Assembly (NCBI GenBank): GCA_028673005.1
Contig: CM054117.1
Location: 34,754,561 to 34,818,560 of the forward strand
DNA from: Tanypteryx hageni
Lineage: Eukaryota; Arthropoda; Insecta; Odonata; Petaluridae
Direction of reading: 5' to 3'
Length of the DNA: 64,000 bases
Shown: piece by piece, positions 1 through 9,645 of the stretch
How positions within the stretch are numbered: position 1 is the stretch's first letter
How the letters are laid out: each line of letters opens with the position of its first letter
Notes under the pieces: model-generated
What the model saw: the letters and a program-made list of their open reading frames with translations, nothing else
Told to the model about the DNA's origin: nothing
Databases searched by the model: none
Translations under genes and position numbers: made by a program

Positions 1-676
1 CCCATACACCGACGTTAAGTAGAACCTTTAATTCCGGGTTAATCTCCTTCAGCTTCGTTAATCTATCATAGTAACCTTCAAGTCAGAAAAAATTGAGAGT
101 TATTAGAAGGACGATTAAAATTTAGAAAATTTAATTTCCGATAGTGCGCGAAGAATAAAATAGAAGGTTTAAAATGAGCTCATTTAGAGCAAGAAAATTG
201 CTTGAAAATTATGTCTATTTAATGTGAAAGAGTAACCCTCATGCTAATAATTAACAAAATGAAGCCCGACTAAAATTTATCCCTCTTCGGTATAATAATC
301 ACGCCTAACCTTTTCCGCCATTGTCATAATAGGCATCTCTTGCGTTTGTGGGCACTACTGCTCCGGTTTCATTGTTGAGTTCTGCATTGCCGTAAACCAG
401 ATGAGTACACAGCGTTACATCTATGTCTTCCGGTTCCAGAATCTCTCCGAAAGAATCTTGTTCTGCGGCGTAGTAACATAATACTCGTTTTTTCTCGTCC
501 GTTACTTGAGTTCCTTCTAAAAGATTTTAAAGTTTAATCTCTTGCCGTTCTAAATTAACTCAATGGAATTTACTTAATCTTTTTTGTAAATACTCTAGAA
601 TATATCTAGAAGCTTACTTACCAATAACTAGTAGTAACTGTAAAAGTCCAACGACGATAACCCTGAAGTTATTCAT
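1..676 (-). CDS. GH18 chitinase-like protein, 5' part (three exons, runs off left edge)
   Basis: N-terminal part of a secreted glycoside hydrolase family 18 protein (chitinase, chitotriosidase-like or chitinase-like lectin). Coding exons on the minus strand are 676-622, 516-310 and 75-<1. Donors are GTAAGT at 621 and GTTAGG at 309; acceptors end at 517 and 76. Reading phase is kept across both joins. Exon 1 encodes a signal peptide (MNNFRVIVVGLLQLLLVI). Exon 2 carries the first GH18 beta strand (KRVLCYYAAEQ), then the EDIDVTLCTHLVYGNAEL block and the NGGKG turn. Exon 3 has INPELKVLLNVGVWG, matching the KLLLSVGGW motif of the family. The catalytic DxxDxDxE motif would lie beyond the window, so whether it is an active chitinase or an inactive relative is unknown. 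The family assignment rests on motifs recognised by eye. An RTE LINE sits just upstream in the same orientation. Confidence 0.87.
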
Positions 677-743
677 TCTTGAATGAGGGAAAATTCTAAA
701 AGGAAAAATATCCACAGAAATTAAATTATTAATGTGGTTATCT
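677..743 (-). promoter_or_regulatory. 5' leader of the chitinase-like gene, probable 5'-UTR splice acceptor
   Basis: On the minus strand the 67 bases before the ATG contain a pyrimidine-rich run ending in TTTTAG about 23 bases before the start codon, which looks like a splice acceptor. No TATA box is visible. A non-coding first exon further right is therefore likely, and the LINE at 744-4012 would lie in the 5'-UTR intron. The alternative is that the LINE displaced the promoter. The left copy of the LINE target-site duplication (GTTATCT, 737-743) is in this stretch. Confidence 0.45.
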
Positions 744-781
744 CATCATCATAGGTAGTCTGTCCGTAGACAGGTCCGTGA

Positions 782-3715
782 TTATTCATGGTTAAACCTG
801 GTTCTCCATATACTCCTATTTTCCGCTGTCCTCTTCATATCTTGATAACTCTCTTTCCCTTTCAAATCGTCTATCAGCTGATACCTTTTCCTACCTCTTT
901 CCCTTTTCCCATCTAGTTTTCCTTCTAACACATCTTTAATCATACTTTTTCTCCTCATGTAATGTCCAACCCAGTTAGCCTTCCTCTTTCTGATAGTCTG
1001 TATAATCATTCGCTTCTCTCCTATTCTTCGTAGCACTTCATCGTTTTTCATCCTATCTGTCCATTTTATCTTCAGAATTCTCCTCCAAGTCCACATTTCA
1101 AAGCTTTCCAAGTATTTGATGTCATTTTTCCTTAGCGTCCATGTTTCTGCCCCATACAATGCTATACTCCATACGTAGCATTTTATCAACTTCTTGCGGA
1201 CATCTTCCCTAATATTCCCTGTAAGTAGTTGTTTCTTTCTCCTGAAAGCCGCTTTTGCTTTTCCTATTCTAGTTTTGATCTCATCCGTACATTTTGCCTC
1301 TCGTGTTATGATACTTCCAAGGTATTTATATTCTGAAACTTGTTCTAATGGCTTTCCCCCAATAGTTATGTTCAGATTCTCTTCTTTACCCGATATTCGA
1401 ATGACCTTGGATTTTTCTGTATTTATTTCCATACCGTATTTTCTACCTGTTATCACTAGTCTATTTATCATTTTTTGTAGTTCCTCTTCCTTTCTTGCTA
1501 GAAGTACTTGATCATCTGCGTATTTTACTGTTCTTATAATCCTTCCTCCAATTTTGAAATCCCCTGTGCCTTCTAAAGCTTCTTGCATTAGACTTTCTCC
1601 ATATATATTGAATAGGGTTGGCGATAGGCAGCAGCCTTGTCTTACTCCTCTACCGATATTTATTCCGCAGGTGTCCACATTCTCAAACCTGACCTTTACA
1701 ACTTGATTCTCATATAGATTCCTAATCAGTCTCCTGTCTTTCCAGTCTACACCTATATCCTTTAATATCTTCATCAACTTTACCCAATTTACTCTATCAA
1801 AGGCCTTCTGCCAGTCTACGAAACATGCGCAGATATCTTGACTGTATTCTATTGCCCTTTCTGATATGATTCTAACTACTCCTATAGCATCTCTAGTTCC
1901 TCGTCTTTTTCTGAAGCCGAATTGATCTTCCCCTATTATTTCTTCTGCCTTTTTCTCCAGCCTTTTATTAAGAATCCTCGTGATGATCTTCGATGTGTGT
2001 GACAGAAGGCTTATAGTTCTGTAATCTTTACACTGCATTGCCTTTGGCTTCTTCTTTAGAGGGATCATTGTTACTTCTAGGAAATCCTGAGGCCATTCTC
2101 CCGTGTCGTAAATCTTATTAATTAATTTCGTGATCGCTTTTAGTCCTTCTGATCCTATGACTTTAAGTATCTCAGCCGGTATTCCATCGCTGCCCGTGGC
2201 TTTCCCCTTCTTTAGTTCCACTATCGCCTTTTCTACTTCGCTCTCCATAATACTTGGTCCTAAGTTGTCTTCTTCAATGTTTTTCTCATTTTCCAGTTCT
2301 ATTTTCCCCTCTCCTGCCTGTTTGCCGTATAATTCCTTAATGTATTCTTCCCATACCTGTGCTACATCCTTTGTTTCTGAGACTATCTTCCCATCCGTAT
2401 TCATAATTCCTTTACCACAAATTCCATTAGACTTCTTATCTTCTAATTCCAGTGCCCTAGCGTACATCATATCGTACCGTCCTAACTTCTCCATTTGTTC
2501 TATTTCATCACATTTTCCTTTTATCCAGTTTTCTCTAGCTTTATCTGTTACCCTTCTCAACTCATTGTTTATACGCCTATAGTTGGCTCTACCTTCTTCA
2601 CTGTTAACGTTTTTCCATTTTCGTCTCTCATCCATTTTCTCCAGCATTTCCTTCGTGATCCATGGTTTTCTGATTTTCTTCTCTTGTTTTCCAATCTCTT
2701 TATCCAAGGTATCCTTGACACTGGTTTTAATTTCATCCCATTCTATATCAACGGTCTTCGGTTTGTTTTCCAACTTCCTTAGGTTATCTTCCAACTTCAT
2801 GCTGACTACATCCTGCCTTTCTTTCAGTTTTTCTAGGTCCCAGGTCTGTCTTTCTCTTCTCGTTTTTCTTATTTGTTTGAGCTTTGTACTCACGTCAACT
2901 ATTAGAAGGCTGTGATCTGAATCAATGTCCGCTCCTTGCAATGCCTTGGCATTCTTTATGCTGTTCCTGAATCTTTGTTTTACAAGGATGTAATCTATTT
3001 GGCATCTCATTCTATCTCCTGGGCTTTTCCATGTGTATAACCTTCGTTTATGGTTTTTGAACCATGTATTAGTCACTACAAGGTCATTATTGATGCAGAA
3101 TTCTACGAGTTTTTCCCCTCCTCGATTTCTCTTTCCAAGTCCGTATTTCCCGACAACATTTTCTTCCTGTCCTTCTCCGACTATGCTGTTCCAATCTCCC
3201 ATTATTATGCAGTTTACCTTTCCTCTTCCGTCTTCTTCGTAAATTTCATTAATTTGCTCATAGATCTCATCTATTTCTTCATCGTCATGAGCTGACGTTG
3301 GCATATATACCTGGATTATCAGCATGTCCACTGGGACTGCTTTTAGCTTTATTGCCATCAGTCTATCGTTCGTTGCTATTATCTTTGTCACGCTTTTCAT
3401 CATATCATTCCTAAGTACCAGAGCTACTCCCCTTTCCCCACTATTTCCTCCAGAATAAACTACCGTGAATTCTTCCGAGTCGAACTGTCCTTCTCCCTCC
3501 CATCTAGTTTCGCTTAGCCCTATAATGTCAACTCTATTTCTTCTCATTTCTTCTTTCAAGTTCTCTAGCTTTCCTGCCTTTCTCATAGTTCTTACGTTCC
3601 AAGTCCCTATTCGTAATTTACTTTCGACAAATGTTTTCCTCAAGGCAGTCCCCGCCCGGAGATCCGATTGGGGGACTATTTTACCTCCGGATTGTTTTAC
3701 CTCGAGAGAACTCAT
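782..3715 (-). CDS. Endonuclease-reverse transcriptase of RTE-like LINE copy A (intact ORF)
   Basis: Single ORF encoding an APE-type endonuclease followed by a reverse transcriptase, the enzymes for target-primed reverse transcription. The open frame extends to 3778 without an ATG; the first in-frame ATG is at 3715 (MSSLEV), giving 977 aa. Numbering from 3778: endonuclease start RIGTWNVRTM near residue 57, GDWNS near 193 and SDHSLL near 285; RT motifs GSDGIPAEIL near 525, QFGFRKRRGTRDA near 630, FVDWQKAFDRV near 660, GVRQGCCLSPTLFNIY near 720 and the catalytic YADD near 753; then a C-terminal region (SIALYGAETWTL) shared with RTE and BovB proteins. No stop or frameshift is seen, so the protein could be functional. 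Whether it is expressed cannot be judged from sequence. Confidence 0.93.
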   Translation of the reverse strand: MSSLEVKQSGGKIVPQSDLRAGTALRKTFVESKLRIGTWNVRTMRKAGKLENLKEEMRRNRVDIIGLSETRWEGEGQFDSEEFTVVYSGGNSGERGVALVLRNDMMKSVTKIIATNDRLMAIKLKAVPVDMLIIQVYMPTSAHDDEEIDEIYEQINEIYEEDGRGKVNCIIMGDWNSIVGEGQEENVVGKYGLGKRNRGGEKLVEFCINNDLVVTNTWFKNHKRRLYTWKSPGDRMRCQIDYILVKQRFRNSIKNAKALQGADIDSDHSLLIVDVSTKLKQIRKTRRERQTWDLEKLKERQDVVSMKLEDNLRKLENKPKTVDIEWDEIKTSVKDTLDKEIGKQEKKIRKPWITKEMLEKMDERRKWKNVNSEEGRANYRRINNELRRVTDKARENWIKGKCDEIEQMEKLGRYDMMYARALELEDKKSNGICGKGIMNTDGKIVSETKDVAQVWEEYIKELYGKQAGEGKIELENEKNIEEDNLGPSIMESEVEKAIVELKKGKATGSDGIPAEILKVIGSEGLKAITKLINKIYDTGEWPQDFLEVTMIPLKKKPKAMQCKDYRTISLLSHTSKIITRILNKRLEKKAEEIIGEDQFGFRKRRGTRDAIGVVRIISERAIEYSQDICACFVDWQKAFDRVNWVKLMKILKDIGVDWKDRRLIRNLYENQVVKVRFENVDTCGINIGRGVRQGCCLSPTLFNIYGESLMQEALEGTGDFKIGGRIIRTVKYADDQVLLARKEEELQKMINRLVITGRKYGMEINTEKSKVIRISGKEENLNITIGGKPLEQVSEYKYLGSIITREAKCTDEIKTRIGKAKAAFRRKKQLLTGNIREDVRKKLIKCYVWSIALYGAETWTLRKNDIKYLESFEMWTWRRILKIKWTDRMKNDEVLRRIGEKRMIIQTIRKRKANWVGHYMRRKSMIKDVLEGKLDGKRERGRKRYQLIDDLKGKESYQDMKRTAENRSIWRTRFNHE

Positions 3716-3938
3716 ATTGTCCAACCATATAATCTTTACTAGGGATTGTAATGTGGTAGTTTCCCTCTTGCTTTCCACATCGCAGTACTGTAGCCGTTCA
3801 AATCGTCCTGATCACGCCTACAGCTGTATTGGATATAGACCCAACCAACATCATTTGTTTTCGGCTCTATACCATACTGACAGTACTGCTGCCTACTGCC
3901 AGGCACTGATGATAGTTTTTTTTTTTTAATAAATAAAA

Positions 3939-4012
3939 CCTCCATTCGAGGGGTTTGAACCCCCGAACTTTGCAATAGAAAGCCGACACGCTAACCACTA
4001 CACCACCAGTGC
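3939..4012 (-). other. tRNA-like 5' head of RTE copy A
   Basis: The first 74 bases of the element read like a decayed tRNA: GCACTGG, then an A-box-like stretch (TGGTGTAGTGGTTAGCG), then a perfect T-arm (GGGGG, loop TTCAAAC, CCCTC) containing a B box. The acceptor ends no longer pair and the anticodon stem is imperfect. The loop register puts TCT at the anticodon position, which suggests a tRNA-Arg origin, but weakly. An A-rich tract follows, as behind a SINE head. Because the target-site duplication abuts this head, it belongs to the mobile unit. It may act as an internal Pol III promoter; that is inference. Confidence 0.7.
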
Positions 4013-4019
4013 GTTATCT

Positions 4020-4447
4020 ATGTTTGTGTAAAACTGCGGTATTGATTTGCGGAAATAACATCTATCTATCACATTCAATGCTATGCGATATTGATGGTTA
4101 TTCATATATACGTGGCAAGTGTTTTACTACTTTGGATATTTCTGTTTATGAATATATCTTTAACAAAATACACGGGTAATAGATTCGTAAAAGTCTATAG
4201 TAGACGATAATTGATGGGTTTTGTGCTACTCACCTTTTCCAAAGAATCTTACGCTGTTGGCACTGTGAAGGGTTGTTTTCTACTGATCGTGGATTCCCTA
4301 ACCAAAGTATTTTTTTAATCGTTTTTCATTTATTCGCTGTTATCATGAACGTCATTCAATTTCTTCACCCAGTGTAACGAGATAAAATTCTATAGTAAGG
4401 GCGTTAAAATTACGCGGTATCGAGAAAGAGGAATTCCATGTCTAGAC
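4020..4447. other. Gene-free AT-rich stretch
   Basis: No coding signal or recognisable repeat, apart from the left duplication (GTCTAGAC, 4440-4447) of the following MITE. Confidence 0.5.
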
Positions 4448-4715
4448 CAGTGGTTCTCATGTGCGGCCACTAGGAACATTAATGCAGCAACCAGGAGCAT
4501 TATATTGTTTACATTGCAATATTTAATATGCAGACTGCGATGTATTTTGTGATGTCACGTTCTTTATATTTAATATTTGCTATGGTTATTTGATCTTGAT
4601 AAACATTCCCCTGCCTTATGTAGAAACATATATATTATTTAGACCTTAAGTTTAACAATGCGGCCACCACATTTGACAAGTGCGTTCAAAACGAATTTGT
4701 CTCTCAGAACCACTG
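4448..4715. mobile_element. hAT-type MITE (268 bp)
   Basis: Non-autonomous DNA element with inverted ends CAGTGGTTCT(C) / (T)CAGAACCACTG. The flanking octamers GTCTAGAC and GTCTATAT match at 6 of 8 positions, as expected for an aged 8-bp hAT duplication. The interior contains GCGGCC blocks typical of hAT MITEs and no ORF. Confidence 0.72.
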
Positions 4716-4809
4716 GTCTATATACCGCTTTTTAAATTCCCATGAATTTCATCAGCACTCATGACATGCAAGGCAGCAATACTTATTATCTGTTCGCAAG
4801 AATGTTGAA

Positions 4810-4970
4810 TATTTCTTTTATATTAAATATTTGCTATTGTTATTTGATCTCGATAAATTTTTATCTACCTTACGTAGAAAGAAGTATATCATTTAGGCCT
4901 TAAATTTAAGAATGCGGCCAGCACAATATGTTAAGTGCAACCACGACGAATTTATCTCTGAAAACCACAC
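4810..4970. mobile_element. Truncated second copy of the 4448 MITE
   Basis: This stretch repeats the right part of the preceding MITE (ATTTGCTA, TTATTTGATC, GATAAA, TACGTAGAAA, AATGCGGCCA, ATTTATCTCTGAAAACCAC) in the same orientation, with its 5' third missing. It points to a tandem or nested insertion. Confidence 0.65.
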
Positions 4971-6328
4971 CTTTTTCTTTTCCATATCTATTTGATCTGT
5001 ACTCAGGCTTATTTATTCGCAAGAATTTTGGTATTTTTTTGGAATTGTGGAGCTGTTTTAATAATCGAAGTACGTATTCTACATTATCTTAAAATAACTA
5101 AATCGGATCCATGAGATCCAAATTTAATTTTTCGTTTTCCTGAGAAAAATATTTAATAAATTCAGTTACAGTTGTTCGATTAGATTACTGTATGCTATAA
5201 AAAAGCCATTGCATCCTACATGCCTGTTTCTTTGTATGAGTAATTTCACGTTTCTTTACAATATTGCCCAGCGTATGGTGACCAGATTTCGACTTTGTGA
5301 AAAGAGGACAAATACTTCAAAAAATGACGAAAAAAGAAGACAAAAGTGGACAGATAATATTTGGTGTACAAACAAGTTTTATGAGGAATTTATAGCCAAA
5401 GTAAAAGATTCCATATATAAATTAACCATTTCTCAATAAACGTATAGACAAATGGAACATTTAAAGAAAATAGATGTTTATTAAACATATCTTGTCATAT
5501 TTTTCAGAACTGCTCACTCTCTTCGACAATTCCTCATCATAAATTATGCTATCAAAGAACTCAATGTATGACAAATGGTTCAAATTATATTTTGTTGTTA
5601 AAAGACTGCCAAATGATTACTTTGATCCATTCATTGAGCATTCAATAAACTATAAATATTCTCAATACCCATTGTGAGCGGGAATTAAAAAGACGATCTG
5701 TTAATCTTTGGGAACTCGAGGTTTTCTTCTGAATTATTTACCTACTGATTGAAAATATTTTTCAAATGTTTATGTTTTTGTCATGTCAGGCTTTAATTAA
5801 GGTTATCAACTTCACGAATACTTTTTTACCAATTTACGAAGCCAAAATTGGTTTCTCTCTCGTAGTCGACAATGAAGGATATCAACTATTCTTATATTTT
5901 TTGCGAAAATCGTTTTAATATATTATTTTAGGCGCTTTTCGCGTAGAAGGTAACATGATGAAAAACTATACTCCGTAAATGTAATACATAGAGATTTCAA
6001 AGAGAATCTTTATGAGAAATACGTAGAGAGCGTTATCGAAAAATTAGGCACTTCGTGAATTTTTATCTCCGTAACTATAAGACGTAATTATGTGATCTCG
6101 CGGAATTTTAAGTGGTAAATAATGTCCTTTATCCGAATAAAGTGTTTATCCCTCTCAGGATGACCGAAGAATAGTTACATAGTTACAAGTTACATCTTTT
6201 TGACCCGTTGTAAAATTGTTGTTTTTATCGCCAAATTATTTTTATAAGCATATTAATGGGAATATTCTCTAAACAATCATTATTCAAAATTAAAAAACTT
6301 ACAAAACATTTAATGAAAAAATTTATTT
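4971..6328. other. Gene-free stretch, AT-rich
   Basis: Only short open frames without family resemblance occur here. I see no RNA gene, terminal repeat or splice-bounded exon that I can support. Confidence 0.5.
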
Positions 6329-6399
6329 GCTAAGACAGTTTAGTGGTAGAATATCCGCCTGGCAAGTGGAAGACCCGGGTTCAATTCCCAGTAATAGCA
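6329..6399 (+). tRNA. tRNA-Gly-like gene or pseudogene with GGC at the anticodon position
   Basis: A 71-nt sequence aligns throughout with arthropod tRNA-Gly(GCC). The D region reads GTTTAGTGGTAGAAT. The anticodon arm TCCGC-CTGGCAA-GTGGA has four Watson-Crick pairs and one wobble. The T arm CCGGG-TTCAATT-CCCAG has one mismatch, and the acceptor arm pairs 5 of 7 with discriminator A. The loop places GGC where tRNA-Gly has GCC, which would read alanine codons. A T6 Pol III terminator follows at 6404-6409. The mismatches suggest a decaying copy or a tRNA-derived SINE head. Confidence 0.6.
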
Positions 6400-6479
6400 G
6401 ACTTTTTTCTCGTTTCTAAATTTTTCACAACTTTACAGCTAATGCCTGTCTGCATAGGATCTTTGGATCGCTTCATTCC

Positions 6480-8420
6480 ATCAAGATATTTATTGACTAG
6501 GACGCCGCATTCCTCTCCTTTTCTTCTTTGGCTGCTGCAGGGGCCATCCGTAGGTGGGGGAGATTGCGACTATGGTGCGAGTGTGAATGGGAGAGGAATC
6601 AGGGTAATAGAGAGGTAGCGTCGCTGTTATTACCCTGCCGGGAGAAGGGAGTTTGTTTTTGGTGCGACGTTTGGATAGGAGAACGGATAGTGGGGATAGG
6701 ATCTGTTGGTAAGTGTGGGGGGTGAGTGCCCTCATTCTTTCGGCTGCCCCGCAGCGTAGCCTCGCCATCCTGTGCAGGACCGGTTCGGCTTCGGTCCTGG
6801 CGTAGACCCAGTTGCGTGGGGTGCTGGCGGGTCCTTCAGGATGTTGCGGAGTATCCGCCTCTCCGTTGCCGATAGTGCTGCGAGGCTCCCTTTCGCCTTA
6901 CTCTATGACGTGTCTGATGAAAGCTTTGTAGAGATGGATGGACGTCTCTGCGGAGGCGCCCCTCCCTTCCGCTCAGACGGCTCGGATGAGGTTCCTGCGT
7001 CTGCTAACGGAGGATGGCAAGTTTCTCAAGTGCTTGGAGAACGATAAGTGGTAATCGAGGGTAACATCAAGGTATTTCCCCTCGGTCTGCAAGCCGACTC
7101 TTTTCCCCCAGAGGGTGACGGAGATCGGTTGCTGCATACACTCTCGTTGTCTCCCCGCACAGTGAGTGAAGACAATCAGGATGGATTTTCCCAGATTTGG
7201 CCGCAGGCGCCACTTCCTCATCCACTCCTCGAGTCGCCGGAGGCCTCTCTGCAAGTATCAGTAGACGGTCCCTGGTTTTTTCGCCGTGGCCCAAAGCGCG
7301 GTGTCGTCTGCGTACTGCACGGGGGTCACCTGTGGGAGTGCGAGAAATGGCATATAAGCGCAGTAGAGTATAAACAGCAATGGGGACAATACCGTTCCTT
7401 CGGGAACGGCGGATCGGATCTGAAATGGATTGGACATGGTGCCACTTACTCTGGCCCTGGCATGTCGGTCGCAAATGAAGGAATAGAGGAATCGTGATAG
7501 GTTGGTTCGGTATCTGGGATATTTAGAGGGTAAGCCCGTCATGCCAGAGTTTAACGAATGCACGTTCGATATCCATAAATATGGATGCCGTGCACCATCC
7601 TCTGTTCATGGATTCGGCTGCGGTGTTTGACAGCAGCATCAGCGGGTCCGTGGTGGCCCAGTGTGCCCGGAATCCGAATTGATGATCCGGGAGGATGTCT
7701 GCGTCTATGATGGCCGTGAATTTTTCCCGACGACCTTTTCTAACAGCTTCCCCAGAACGCTCGTTAGGTTGATGGGTCTGTAGTTCCTCGCGTCTGACGA
7801 ATCTTTTCTCGGTTTAGGGAGCATGACTGCGTTGGCATTTCTCCATTGCCTTTGGTAGTAGCCTAGTGAAAAACAGGAATTATATATCAATAGGAGATGA
7901 TTAAAAAGAGTTGGAGAATACCTTACATGTTTCTACAGGATGTTATCCGGGTCCGGTGCTGAGTTCTTGGTGCTCTTGGTTGCTTCTTTGAGGTCGTTGG
8001 CCGTTATTTCGTATTCGGCCGTTTCCGCATCATCTGTCGGGAGTAACGTGGGGATTAGGTTTTCTATTACCTCTGCTGAGTCTCTACGGAATTCTTCATC
8101 AAACCGTGGATCGTCGGTTGGCGGGTGCACTTCCTCCAGCACGCGGCGAAATTCCTCCACTTTGTCGCCTTTCGTAGTGAGGCTCCTCCCGTTGTTTGTC
8201 AGGTGCAACTCTTCTTGCCTTGTTCGTTCCGACGGGACTTTGAAGCTGTCCCAGAACTTTTTTCCGTCCCTGTAATCTAATGATGAACATGTTTTATTCC
8301 ATACCTCATCTTTGTAGTCCAATACCTTCCTTTTAATGATCGCTTTGTTCCTATTCCTATTCCGTTTTAAGGGTTGGGTCCTTCACTCTGTTGTATTGGC
8401 GGTAGATTCTTCTGTTCTCT
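6480..8420 (-). pseudogene. Jockey-like LINE reverse transcriptase relic
   Basis: Degenerate RT remnant on the minus strand in several frames. In coding order: 8322-7933 (upstream linker, ending PDPDNIL); 7890-7705 (WRNANAVMLPKPRKDSS and NYRPINLTSVLGKLLEKVV, the RT block with the NYRPI motif); 7563-7258 (VPEGTVLSPLLFILY, then the catalytic QYADDTAL); 7254-6973 (WRLRPNLGKS and KYLDVTLDYHLSFSKH, thumb region); and a tail near 6768-6490. These are the hallmarks of Jockey-clade LINEs, unrelated to the RTE elements in this window. Frameshifts separate every block, so it is dead. The region is more GC-rich than its surroundings. Confidence 0.8.
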
Positions 8421-8429
8421 CTGAAGAGC

Positions 8430-9640
8430 TCCACGATGTCCCTGGGCAGGGGCGGCGGTTATGAAAAAAAGTTAAATTATTTATCAAAGACGACTTGCTT
8501 AACGAAATAAACTGAACATATCGTAAACGAATGAGGTCATGGGTCTTAATGTGATCTATCGTGATATTGCTCACCTTACTATTACAGTGACGTTACGGTC
8601 TACATGCAACGGTAGTTCCTTTACTGGCAGATAAATTGGGTAGGAAGCCGTGCTTGTCGAATTCGGCGCGGAGGTCATTAAGCAGTGAAGTCTTTGGCAA
8701 AGCCTATTAAAAAAAACTTATGACAATATATACATCGAAGTAAAATCACTGTCATTTTACATAACTTTCGTTTATATGTTACCAAAATAAATATTGTGAA
8801 TCGGGAGAAATATTCTCTATAAGGGAAGGCATGATTATTAGTTTTTCTTATAAACTTCGGAATTTATTTTAAGCTTGCTGACATTTAGAAGTGGCATGCA
8901 GTATTAGATCAACGAGTTTTGCGCACCCATTCTAATTTCAGAAATTATAGCAGATACTTACATAACAGTGAAATCGATTATGGAAGATTAAAGAATATTA
9001 AGGGCACTGTCCCTGCGCGCTATCTGAGTCAACCCCACTCTTCGTTTGCATCGCTCACTTCAAGGACCTTGGTCCTACGCTTCTCCCATTTATTCGGCTA
9101 TGCTGAAATTATTTTTCAGAAATCCTCTAATCAAAACATTTTTTTTCAGAAAGTTATTTTCTCCGAAGCTGCATTTCCGAAATATAAATTTCTAGGCATT
9201 TTAAACGTCCGCCATTTTGTTTCAATATGGCTGATTAATATTGAAACAGTTTTCCTAGGGTCTACTAGCTGGTGGAAAATAAATTCCGTTTGCCGCGTTT
9301 CTTTGCGACAAAAAGTTCCTGATACAGAGTGGGGCACATGGACTGACAGACACTGCAGAAATTATGTAAAGGATTTTAAAAGTATTTCACTTGCAGATTA
9401 TATTCTCTTATATAAAAACCAAGTGTCCGTTTAATTGACCGTTTCAACGCTCGACTGTGGCTCCTCTCTTAAAGAGCGGGAGAATCGAGAACTATTTATG
9501 TGATATGAGAGTAAATATGGTGTAGCGTATTATTTATTTGTATTTTTAAATTACTTAGAATTGCGATATGAATACGGGACTTGATGAAGGAAAGAATAAA
9601 TATGAGGGTAAGGAGAAAGATGAAGTTTCCAAGGTGAAGT
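8430..9640. other. Gene-free stretch with one unassigned open frame
   Basis: An open frame at 8919-9434 (+) could encode 171 aa but resembles no family I know. It has no signal peptide and no splice context, and its amino-acid use looks random. I regard it as non-coding. The GGGCACTGTCCC segment near 9001 may be the end of an old DNA element, but I found no partner. Confidence 0.35.
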
Positions 9641-9645
9641 GACAT

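Larger units (their letters stand above)
744..4012 (-). mobile_element. Full-length RTE/BovB-like LINE, copy A
   Basis: Complete non-LTR retrotransposon of about 3.27 kb, minus strand. The ends are set by a 7-bp target-site duplication GTTATCT at 737-743 and 4013-4019. From 5' to 3' it has a tRNA-like head (4012-3939), an A-rich run, a 5' leader, one endonuclease-RT ORF, a very short 3' UTR with a small hairpin (CTGTC/GACAG at 760-773), and a (TGA)3 tail at 743-751. A short 3' UTR and a triplet tail instead of poly(A) are known traits of the RTE clade. It is nearly identical to the copy at 55915-59173, which implies recent movement. Confidence 0.93.

Noticed and set aside
2130..2582. Open frames of 100-225 aa antisense to the LINE ORFs (for example 2130-2582, 32769-33446, 57339-57791)
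   Set aside because: They are mirror images of the endonuclease-RT coding sequence, rich in Ser, Phe and Leu as expected for the antisense of Lys/Glu-rich protein, and have no motifs.
8919..9434. 171-aa open frame on the plus strand
   Set aside because: No family resemblance, no signal peptide or domain, no splice context, and a composition like random AT-rich DNA. Kept only as a remark.
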